From Candidatus Bathyarchaeota archaeon (GTDB lineage: Archaea; Thermoproteota; Bathyarchaeia; Bathyarchaeales; UBA233), in NCBI GenBank assembly GCA_025057795.1, contig JANXEP010000009.1, positions 1-38,798 on the forward strand: a stretch of DNA of 38,798 bases. The letters run 5' to 3'. The translations under genes were made by a program, and so were the position numbers. The notes below the pieces were generated by a model that saw only the letters and a program-made list of their open reading frames with translations, was not told the DNA's origin and made no database searches. Of the stretch, positions 9,010 through 15,575 are shown one piece after another. Positions within the stretch are counted from its first letter, which is position 1; every line of letters starts with the position of its first letter.

Positions 9010-9257
9010 AATGCTCTGTTTTTGGCTTCCGAGAGTATATTATTCACTAATGTTTCCACTGGATTTTTGAAGGCTATGGCACAGGTTATACCCCACAGTA
9101 TGAATGTTGCAAACGCGAAAGTTAGGAAGTAAGTGGTGGGTGTTATTGCCTCGAGCTTGTCAGCTGCAAGGGGGTAGAGCCTAAGCAGAACCGCTGGATT
9201 GTTGAATAATAGGGCGTTTAAGGCGTCTATAAGGTGGGCTACGGCTATGGCTGTCAT
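8970..9257 (-). CDS. Membrane-helix N-terminal fragment of the frameshifted gene
   Basis: 95-aa frame with an N-terminal hydrophobic segment (MTAIAVAHLIDALNALLF) and a second membrane helix near residues 40-63. The last ~17 residues (from NRALWKANF) are out of frame relative to the coiled coil and probably artefactual. No family recognised. Confidence 0.5.
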   Translation of the reverse strand: MTAIAVAHLIDALNALLFNNPAVLLRLYPLAADKLEAITPTTYFLTFAFATFILWGITCAIAFKNPVETLVNNILSEAKNRALWKANFWSRKASS

Positions 9258-9476
9258 GGAGCTTAAAACTCAGACGCCTAAGGCTTTTGTGGACAAGATT
9301 GTCCCTCGCGTAGAGAAAAGGCGTATCACTTCTTAATATTTAATATAATACTCTCTGCTGTGAAATATATCCGAAAATAAAATTCTCCAAGGCGACTTTA
9401 CTGAATTGATTTGAATTGAGAATCATGAGTTAGCGTTCACAACAGATATGCTTTCAGAAACCATTCATATTAACCT

Positions 9477-11136
9477 ATGATTAAGGTGAAGCCTAAAAGA
9501 GGGTTATTGCTAGCCTTAGGCATGTTTATGGCCTTAACATCACTGGTTGTTAGTTTAAACTCTCTAAACAATGTTAAAGGGGTTCAGGCATCACCCTTCC
9601 CAGAATATGAGCGGTATGTGCATAGTTACCTAAATTCTGGAAGCTTGGGAAATTGGACTTCCGTGGGGTAAACCCGTGTTTCCAGTGCTTTTTGAAGATT
9701 CGCAGATTCCGATGGGCGGGAGCTGGCGCGTCATTTGCCCATTAGAGGCTAATCGCTGCTATCACGTGTACCTTTATGGTGAATGGATAAACACGGGCTC
9801 TGACCCGAAAACGGACTATGATATTTACGTCTATAATCCCTTAGGCGAGTTAGAGTGCTACAGCACAGAGGCTGCTGGGCTTCCAGAGTGTTTAAGCGGT
9901 TCCCCCGGCGAGGCTTTCTTTGCCCCTAAACATTCTGGAAACTACACTTTCCTTATAGTGAACGATGCGAGGGAAAGCCGGGGCAGCCAACAAGCCACTC
10001 TCATGGTTATTGAACACGTGGAATGCAACGTTTGGCATGAACATTACGTTGAGGGTAAAGACTCTAACGGCGAGCCAGTTTTCCACACAAGCTGGGCTTA
10101 CGAGTTTACAACGGAAAGCCAAAACATAGAGGTTTGGGTGAGGGTTCCCGAAACCTTAGACATGTATGAGGTTAGACTTTACCTCATGACGGATCCGAAA
10201 TCTGCGAATAAAACTTTGCTTAAGGGCGTCCCCATCCCGTGGGAACCTGGACTTTATGGCGAAGTGAAGGATAAAGTGGGCGGATACAACTTAGAAAGCA
10301 AGGGTCACAGGGGAGCAGCCTACGCAAGCTGCGAAAACTATGGGCAGGATATGTTCCTAAACTTTTCCCTGCCAAGCGCTGGCGCTGGTAAAAACCTTTA
10401 CCATCTCGTGTTTATAGGCGAGGCTGGGAAAGGGACGATAAAGTTTCTTGTGAAGACGAAATTTGACGGTGCATATCTAAAGCCTCTAAAAGTTCCGGAG
10501 CAAGCTTATCCGGGCGATAACGTTACGGTGGCCTATATATCCGAGCCCACCAGCTTGGAAAATGCAACATTAAGCTATACAACGGATGGATGGGCAAACG
10601 TGACAACCGTGAGTATGACTATTTTGGAGGGCAGAATATGCCAAGCGGTCATCCCAGGGCAGGCTGCAGGCACAACCGTCAATTACAGAATTGAAGCGGT
10701 GGACGCTTTGCTGAACCCGCTTAACGCGAGCGGAAGCTATACTGTGAAGTATGCTTCTGCAATAAACTTGACCTGCGCAGAGGAAACAGCCACTGTTAAT
10801 AAAAACGTAACGGTGAAAGGCGCTTTAACTCCAAAAATCGAAGGTCAACCCATAAGGGTTACTTTCACTTTGGGGAACGAAACTGTGGAGGTTCCATGTT
10901 CGACTTTGGAAAACGGAGCCTTCTCCGTCAGCTTCAAGCCAGAAAGGGCAGGCCTGTTAATAGTTGAAGCGGCTTACGCGGGGAACAGTCAGGTCTATGG
11001 ATGCGCAGGCGGGCCGCTCGTGATAAAGGTTGAGGAGCAGCCTCTCATTGTTCAGTATACCCCCTATATCGGGGTTATATGTTCCATGGCAGTTATTGTA
11101 GTGATAATTGTCCACATGGTGAGGGCTAGAGGGTAA
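9477..11136 (+). pseudogene. Secreted, C-terminally anchored beta-sandwich protein, one frameshift
   Basis: Two frames join if one G is removed from the G4 at 9665-9668, giving NWTSVGKPVFPVLFEDSQ. The N-terminal piece (9477-9671) is a signal peptide: basic MIKVKPKRG then a hydrophobic run, cleavage near VQASP. The rest (9676-11136 as its own GTG frame, 486 aa) is extracellular: a PPC-like sandwich (GGSWRVICPLEANRCYHVYL, TDYDIYVYNPLGE), a middle beta domain, then two Ig-like repeats (PLKVPEQAYPGDNVTV; AINLTCAEETATVNKNVTV). A membrane helix (IGVICSMAVIVVIIV) and RARG tail end it. Many N-x-S/T sequons suit a glycosylated cell-surface protein. Likely one intact gene with a sequencing error. Ligand or partner unknown. 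Confidence 0.75.
9676..11136 (+). CDS. Extracellular domain and anchor of the frameshifted surface protein
   Basis: Main open frame as sequenced, 486 aa, with a GTG start that lacks a signal peptide. Because it has a C-terminal membrane anchor, sequons and extracellular beta domains, it would be mislocalised on its own. This supports fusing it to the 64-aa signal-peptide frame just upstream. Confidence 0.7.
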   Translation: MFPVLFEDSQIPMGGSWRVICPLEANRCYHVYLYGEWINTGSDPKTDYDIYVYNPLGELECYSTEAAGLPECLSGSPGEAFFAPKHSGNYTFLIVNDARESRGSQQATLMVIEHVECNVWHEHYVEGKDSNGEPVFHTSWAYEFTTESQNIEVWVRVPETLDMYEVRLYLMTDPKSANKTLLKGVPIPWEPGLYGEVKDKVGGYNLESKGHRGAAYASCENYGQDMFLNFSLPSAGAGKNLYHLVFIGEAGKGTIKFLVKTKFDGAYLKPLKVPEQAYPGDNVTVAYISEPTSLENATLSYTTDGWANVTTVSMTILEGRICQAVIPGQAAGTTVNYRIEAVDALLNPLNASGSYTVKYASAINLTCAEETATVNKNVTVKGALTPKIEGQPIRVTFTLGNETVEVPCSTLENGAFSVSFKPERAGLLIVEAAYAGNSQVYGCAGGPLVIKVEEQPLIVQYTPYIGVICSMAVIVVIIVHMVRARG

Positions 11137-11214
11137 CCTCTGACGTGTGATTTGTTAATGTGCATGTGTTGGTTACGCAAATTCTAAAAAGGTAAAGAAT
11201 CCTCTTTAATATAT

Positions 11215-11724
11215 GTGGTTGGTTTGGAAAGGCGAGGGGCTGAGGGTTCGGGGGAAGGATTTGCCATCCGCGTGAGGGCAGGCGAATACGAAGTTGAGGT
11301 TAAGGGTTCCCGCGGGGAGGTTTTAGAAACCATTAAGGAGTTGCCCAACCTAATAACGGATTTTGCTAAAGCCTTTGAAAGTTTAAGGTCAAAACCAGTG
11401 TCTGTCACCGTTAAGGCTGTAACCGCAGCCGTTAAGGAGGATGTTCCCGTGGAGAAATATCCCAAAATCCCAAAAGTCGAAAGCTGCAGTGAAGCGCTTT
11501 TAAAGATTCTTGAGAGCGACTGGGGGAAGTGGCGCCCCAGAACCCTTCAGGAGTTGAAGGAGGCTCTGGCAGTGAACAATATACATTTTTCCGAGAAAAA
11601 CCTCTCTGCAGACTTGCTGGATCTTGTAAAAAAGGGCAAGGTGAGGCGTTGGAAGACGGATAAGGGTTATGTTTACATCCTCGCCGAAAAGGAGATTTTA
11701 TCCCAGAAGGTGGAGAGTCTATGA
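11215..11724 (+). CDS. Small beta-strand/winged-helix-like protein, paralog 1
   Basis: 169 aa, family not recognised by name. The N-terminus has two short beta strands around a Gly-Glu turn (FAIRVRAGEYEVEVKG), followed by an amphipathic helix. A linker leads to a C-terminal winged-helix-like domain (about 95-158): LLKILESDWGKWRPRTLQEL, then helices, then KGKVRRWKTDKGYVYIL. The same architecture recurs in the proteins at 19023-19451 and 19601-20002. It overlaps the next gene by ATGA, so these genes form a coupled operon. The GTG start is uncertain, since an AT-rich TATA-like stretch lies immediately upstream; a start near 11224 or 11269 is possible. A DNA-binding or adaptor role is inference. 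Confidence 0.75.
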   Translation: MVGLERRGAEGSGEGFAIRVRAGEYEVEVKGSRGEVLETIKELPNLITDFAKAFESLRSKPVSVTVKAVTAAVKEDVPVEKYPKIPKVESCSEALLKILESDWGKWRPRTLQELKEALAVNNIHFSEKNLSADLLDLVKKGKVRRWKTDKGYVYILAEKEILSQKVESL

Positions 11725-12194
11725 AAAGGATTGAGGTTCACTTTAAAACTTCCTTCGGGGAAATAGTTGTGGAGGGGGAGACGCCCCATGAAATCTTGGG
11801 CTTACTGGAGGCTTTTCCAAAGGATTTTTTGGAAAACCTCTCCAAAATCGTTTCAAATAAGCTGACGCCCTCAGCTGCAGACCAGTTGAAAGGCATAGTT
11901 GAGTTCACCACGGAAGGCCCCGTGCTCATAACCCGCGAGAAACTAACCCATTACGAGGCTATAGGCCTTCTACTGTACGCTTCTGAGAATAGGCAGAACA
12001 CGGCGGCGCAGATTCAGAAGCTTTTAGAGTCCAGCGGCGTTAAGTGTATGGTGCCAGCCCGCCTTAACGAAATGACTAAGCGCGGCCAAGTTTTCAAGCC
12101 GGATCCGAAGAGGGCGGAGTTTAAGCTCACCGTTCAGGGTGAACGTTGGATTGAGGATGAGGTTTTAGCCAGGCTTAGAGGGAAAACCAGTTGA
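11721..12194 (+). CDS. Small paralogous protein 2 of the beta-strand family
   Basis: 157 aa, no named family. The N-terminus repeats the two-strand motif (IEVHFKTSFGEIVVEGET) and a following helix (HEILGLLEAFPKDFLENL). Its centre (KGIVEFTTEGPVLITREKLT) matches the next gene's RGLIGFADNKPHLLVSKEKLT position by position, so the two are tandem duplicates. The C-terminus (ARLNEMTKRGQVFKPDPK) resembles a winged helix with a beta wing. ATGA overlap with the upstream gene; it ends 2 nt before the next ATG. Confidence 0.75.
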   Translation: MKRIEVHFKTSFGEIVVEGETPHEILGLLEAFPKDFLENLSKIVSNKLTPSAADQLKGIVEFTTEGPVLITREKLTHYEAIGLLLYASENRQNTAAQIQKLLESSGVKCMVPARLNEMTKRGQVFKPDPKRAEFKLTVQGERWIEDEVLARLRGKTS

Positions 12195-12196
12195 GC

Positions 12197-12703
12197 ATGG
12201 AAAAAGCCAGGTTAACGGTGCATGTCAAGTATGGCGAGGTTGAGAAAACCTTCTTTGGAAGCATTGAAGATGTCTGGGTTGCTTTAAACAAGTTTTTCAG
12301 CGAGTTTATTCCCACATTTGAACTGGCAAAAGCGCTTGTTTTAAGTGTGGATTTGCAGAGGCTTGTTGAGGACTGCCGTGGGCTTATAGGCTTTGCCGAT
12401 AATAAGCCGCATCTGCTGGTTTCCAAGGAGAAGTTGACGGATAACGAAGCCCTAGCCCTGCACCTCTTAGCCGCCTATTTGGGCTACAGGCTGGGCATGC
12501 TGCAAGCCGACGTGCTTGCGAGGGAGGAGCTTCAATCAAGGCTGGGTAAAAACCCCAAAATTACAAGCACACGTTTAGGGGAACTGGTTAAAGGCGAAAT
12601 TGCAGAAAAAACAAGCGAAGGCGGCTACCGCATTACGGGCTTCGGCGTTGCCCAAATGCAGAGGGAATGGATTCCAAAAATTAAGGCTAAATTGGGATTG
12701 TAG
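12197..12703 (+). CDS. Small paralogous protein 3 of the beta-strand family
   Basis: 168 aa from ATG 12197 (an in-frame TTG at 12191 overlaps the previous stop and is less likely). N-terminal strands (LTVHVKYGEVEKTFFGS), a helix (EDVWVALNKFFSEF), the KPHLLVSKEKLTDNEALAL block shared with paralog 2, then a helical C-terminus with LGELVKGEIAEKTSEGGYRI that again looks like a winged helix. Last gene of the three-gene operon, convergent with the SPOUT methyltransferase with only 3 nt between stops. Confidence 0.75.
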   Translation: MEKARLTVHVKYGEVEKTFFGSIEDVWVALNKFFSEFIPTFELAKALVLSVDLQRLVEDCRGLIGFADNKPHLLVSKEKLTDNEALALHLLAAYLGYRLGMLQADVLAREELQSRLGKNPKITSTRLGELVKGEIAEKTSEGGYRITGFGVAQMQREWIPKIKAKLGL

Positions 12704-12706
12704 GCG

Positions 12707-13312
12707 CTAGGTTTTAAGGAGTTCCTCTTCATCCTTAACTATCTGCTCAGAGCACAGGTAATCCACCAGTTTCCGGCTTATTAAAGGCTTCCCATTTTTC
12801 AGTGGATAAGCATACGGCAGGTAAATTTCCGCGTTGTCGTTCAGCTTAAGGGTTAAGCCCCTTTTTATGGGTATATTCTCCAACGGGGTTCCTTGGCTCA
12901 CCAGCTTTGCCACATAAATTGCCCCGTCTATTGAAAATTGAAGTTTTCCAAGGTTTCTGGCCTGGGCGTTTCGAAAACGTTTCGTTATAAGCTTGTAGGT
13001 TCTGCCCTTTGGGGGGTGATCCCCCAAAATTCCGCCGACAACCACGGCCTCTTTTCCCGTAAAATCTTGAGGCTTTAGGGGCTGCTCCGCTTTAGGATCC
13101 AATATTATTACTTTTTCTGGACTGAAGAGTTCTATGGCGCTTTTTTCTTCGACAGAGCCAAATTTAGAAAGCTTTGCGGAATCCTCTTTTCTTTTGACGT
13201 TCGTGAACATTAGATTTTTTTTGCCCACGATGCGGCATGCATGCTCATATTCGTAGAGAAGCCACTTGCCCGTTTCGGGTTCCAAGTGTTCAATCACGAA
13301 GAGGGGTTTCAT
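12707..13312 (-). CDS. SPOUT-fold methyltransferase, Sfm1/DUF431-like
   Basis: 201 aa. The N-terminal FVIEHLEPETGKWLLYEYEHA and the knot-region GGILGDHPPKGRT (about 93-105) are characteristic of the SPOUT family that includes yeast Sfm1, a protein arginine methyltransferase, and its archaeal homologues of unknown target (annotated as predicted RNA methyltransferases). Later LGKLQFSIDGAIYVAKLV lines the SAM pocket in this family. Cytoplasmic, stand-alone gene with an ATG start. Whether the archaeal substrate is ribosomal protein or RNA cannot be read from the sequence. Confidence 0.85.
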   Translation of the reverse strand: MKPLFVIEHLEPETGKWLLYEYEHACRIVGKKNLMFTNVKRKEDSAKLSKFGSVEEKSAIELFSPEKVIILDPKAEQPLKPQDFTGKEAVVVGGILGDHPPKGRTYKLITKRFRNAQARNLGKLQFSIDGAIYVAKLVSQGTPLENIPIKRGLTLKLNDNAEIYLPYAYPLKNGKPLISRKLVDYLCSEQIVKDEEELLKT

Positions 13313-13413
13313 GCAATAATCCTTTGTAACCTTGCGGGCTTTTATCGCTTTTTCTGCGCTTCCTTTTTATGTCTCCCGCCAAGTATTATTCTGCGTATTA
13401 AAAGGGGTGGACT

Positions 13414-14319
13414 TTGAAGTCTCCTCAGAGGATGGTCTACTTTATAATAGCCGTTTCGGTACTGGTTGTGCTTTGGGTTTTGTCTTTTCCAGCGCTGCTT
13501 CCCGAAGGGATCCGTGAAGCCTACCTCACTTACTTCAACATTATCAGGGCTTTAACGGTTATAGTGTTAGGTGCTCTGGCTCTTGAGCTGGTGGCTTCTG
13601 CCATAACGCGGAGGCTTAAGCACCTGGGCAGGGAAGTCTACTTGGTCAGAAACGTTATCCTCGTGATCGGATATATTGTGCTTGGACTTATGATTTTGGC
13701 AATGTTTGAAGTCACGGGAATAAGCGCCATCGCCAGCGCCACGGTTTCAGGCCTCGTGATCGGTTTGGGGCTTCAGCCAGTTTTGGCAAACCTTTTTGCA
13801 GGCTTGATTATCCTTGGAACTGGTTTCCTTAAACCCGGAGCTGAAGTGAAAATTTCCGGCGGTTTGCCGTTGTCAGCCCTTGCTTTTCCAGCGTATAAAA
13901 TGTTTAGCCGAGATGAGTTTATGCCAACCTTAAGGGGCGTCGTGATAGAGGTGGGTTTGCTCCACACAAAAATTTTATCGGACAGTGGGGAGGTTGTAAA
14001 AATCCCAAACAACATGGCTTTTTCCAACAGCGTTGTGATGGAGGAAAGGGAAGAGCCTAAAACCGCTAGGGTTAGATACGAGTTTCCAGTGGAATACGAC
14101 CCTGACGTTGTACTCAATAAGCTTCAGGAAGCCCTAAACGTGGATTTCCAAGACTGTAAGGTTTATGTTGAGGAGCAGAGCGACAAAAAATACTACATAG
14201 TGCTCGTGGTGGCAACCACGCCGCCAAACGTTAAGGTCAGAGAGTACAGGTCAAAACTTCTGAAACAGATAATAAAGGTGCACAGGGAGCTCATTAAAGC
14301 AAACCCTACGCCCAACTGA
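13414..14319 (+). CDS. Small-conductance mechanosensitive channel, MscS family
   Basis: 301 aa. Three N-terminal membrane helices (around residues 7-25, 38-60, 76-98), then the pore-lining TM3 with alternating Gly/Ala (ATVSGLVIGLGLQPVLANLFAG) and a soluble beta domain (LKPGAEVKIS; VGLLHTKILSDSGEVVKIPN), all hallmarks of MscS. It would release osmolytes upon hypo-osmotic shock. Start TTG 13414 has GGGGTGG about 4 nt upstream; ATG 13432 is the alternative but has its purines abutting. Monocistronic, ending at a shared hairpin terminator. Confidence 0.93.
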   Translation: MKSPQRMVYFIIAVSVLVVLWVLSFPALLPEGIREAYLTYFNIIRALTVIVLGALALELVASAITRRLKHLGREVYLVRNVILVIGYIVLGLMILAMFEVTGISAIASATVSGLVIGLGLQPVLANLFAGLIILGTGFLKPGAEVKISGGLPLSALAFPAYKMFSRDEFMPTLRGVVIEVGLLHTKILSDSGEVVKIPNNMAFSNSVVMEEREEPKTARVRYEFPVEYDPDVVLNKLQEALNVDFQDCKVYVEEQSDKKYYIVLVVATTPPNVKVREYRSKLLKQIIKVHRELIKANPTPN

Positions 14320-14333
14320 ACCCGTTACGGGTT
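14319..14333. terminator. Bidirectional hairpin terminator between convergent genes
   Basis: Perfect inverted repeat AACCCG-TTA-CGGGTT (6-bp arms, 3-nt loop) lies exactly between the stop of the MscS gene and the stop of the MFS gene on the opposite strand, followed on the plus strand by ATTCTTTT. Position and symmetry suit a terminator serving both transcripts. Confidence 0.55.
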
Positions 14334-15486
14334 ATTCTTTTCGTTTGAAAAATCTGCTTGCGGAAATTATCGCCATGTTTACTATGAATATGGGTGGAAG
14401 CAGCGGAAACATTATTGGATATCCGTAGCCATCTATAAGGTAGCCGAAAATTATAGGGCCCAATAGTAGGCCTAGATCCGCGCATGTGAAGTATATGCTG
14501 GAGCTGAGCCCCCTCGCCTCTGGGTTTATGTCCTTAAACCCTAGGAGTTGAATTCCCGGAACCCAGAACCCCAAGCCTATGCCCGTTATAAAGGCTATTA
14601 AATATGCTGATGGGGGAAGCGGGTAAAAGTATAGGCTTGTGTAGGATGCGAGGAATATGACGCATCCCAAAAGGGCTACGCCCCTTGGACCCCTTCGGTC
14701 AGCTTGTTTTCCGCCGAAAATTCTTACGGCTATGCTTGAAGCTCCGGCTGTGGCGGCGTAAATTCCATAAGCCGTTGTGCCGAAGCCTAAGGATTTATAA
14801 AAGGCAGGCAGGAATGTGGAGATTCCGCTGAAGCCAACCGTGTATATGGCCGTCGCGAAGGTTGCAATAATAAAATCTGCATTTTTAATGTCTGTCAGCC
14901 TTGATTTTGACGCGCTTTTTTTGGGGGCTGTTTTAGGCAGAGTTACCTTTCTCTTAACTGCGTACAGCATGATTAGCGGGACTATGCATATGAATGCTGT
15001 GACTGCGAAGGTTGTTTGGAAACCGAAGAAGTCCGCTAGGTATGTGCCTACACTTGGGCCGACAACCTGACTTATGCCGTACATGGCGCTTCTCCAGCCA
15101 AGCGTTTCACCCACCTGTCCTTCTGGGGCCATGTCCAACACTATGGATACGGATGCGGGGAGGAAGACGCCTACTCCTAAACCGTGAATTATTCTGCCTA
15201 GGGCGAGTACGCGTATGTCTGGAATGTAGTAGGCTGTTGAAGCTAGAAGGGATGTGAGGCATCCGAGTATAAGGGCTTCAAACTTGTAGCCTCTATCATA
15301 CATGAAGCCAAAGAAGGGCCTGAAAAGGATTGCAACTATAAACAGTAGGGATGCGAGGACGCCGACGATGAAGGGTGGGGCTCCCAAGACGCTTGTGGCA
15401 TAGGGCGACATAATGGAGGCTTGCGCGTTCATAACGAGGAAGAACAGAAAGTTTGCAATGTATACGTGCCAAAGGTATTTTTGCAT
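14332..15486 (-). CDS. Major facilitator superfamily transporter
   Basis: About 384 aa, 12 predicted membrane helices in two bundles. The loop after helix 2 carries the MFS motif A-like FRPFFGFMYDRGYKFE, and the second-half counterpart is VRIFGGKQADRRGPR. Other features are the Gly-rich helix 4 (GRIIHGLGVGVFLPASVSI) and a central cytoplasmic loop rich in Lys. Start ATG 15486 is preferred over GTG 15495 because a TTTAAATA TATA box at 15511-15518 puts transcription start near 15488, i.e. leaderless. Substrate unknown; drug or sugar efflux subfamilies are likely. Confidence 0.9.
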   Translation of the reverse strand: MQKYLWHVYIANFLFFLVMNAQASIMSPYATSVLGAPPFIVGVLASLLFIVAILFRPFFGFMYDRGYKFEALILGCLTSLLASTAYYIPDIRVLALGRIIHGLGVGVFLPASVSIVLDMAPEGQVGETLGWRSAMYGISQVVGPSVGTYLADFFGFQTTFAVTAFICIVPLIMLYAVKRKVTLPKTAPKKSASKSRLTDIKNADFIIATFATAIYTVGFSGISTFLPAFYKSLGFGTTAYGIYAATAGASSIAVRIFGGKQADRRGPRGVALLGCVIFLASYTSLYFYPLPPSAYLIAFITGIGLGFWVPGIQLLGFKDINPEARGLSSSIYFTCADLGLLLGPIIFGYLIDGYGYPIMFPLLPPIFIVNMAIISASRFFKRKE

Positions 15487-15510
15487 ACCCTTCACTTGCC
15501 AGCCTCGAAA

Positions 15511-15518
15511 TATTTAAA
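15511..15518 (-). promoter_or_regulatory. TATA box of the MFS gene
   Basis: Minus-strand TTTAAATA, centred about 26-28 nt before ATG 15486, the spacing expected for a leaderless archaeal transcript. Confidence 0.5.
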
Positions 15519-15575
15519 CCCTTTTCCCCGAAGCTTAGCCCAAATCTAATATTAATTCAAACACTCGCGTTTTGG

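Larger units (their letters stand above)
8675..9257 (-). pseudogene. Membrane / coiled-coil / zinc-ribbon protein, split by two frameshifts
   Basis: Three consecutive reading frames on the minus strand make one sensible protein if one A is added in each of two A5 runs (plus-strand T5 at 9019-9023 and 8797-8801). Part 1 (from ATG 9257) has two hydrophobic helices (around YFLTFAFATFILWGITCAIAF). Part 2 continues as SEAKKQSIVESQLLEQKS into a roughly 70-residue coiled coil. Part 3 is a zinc ribbon with CVAC and CPYC knuckles, ending GIIQLRK at the stop 8675-8677. The join points keep the heptad and the linker intact (IFDEKINPSSFC). Order membrane anchor, cytoplasmic coiled coil, zinc ribbon suggests a scaffold or regulator. 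No function is recognised. Sequencing error is likelier than decay. Confidence 0.75.

Noticed and set aside
8797..9023. Programmed -1 frameshifting as the cause of the split coiled-coil gene
   Set aside because: The A5 runs lack a proper slippery heptamer plus downstream structure that I can see, and identical breaks occur at G and T runs in unrelated genes, so sequencing error is simpler.
9256..9336. 26-codon plus-strand frame MELKTQTPKAF...
   Set aside because: Too short, no ribosome-binding site, and it overlaps the start of the minus-strand gene; coding character not convincing. The rest of 9258-9476 shows only AT-rich sequence with possible TATA stretches near 9335-9352.
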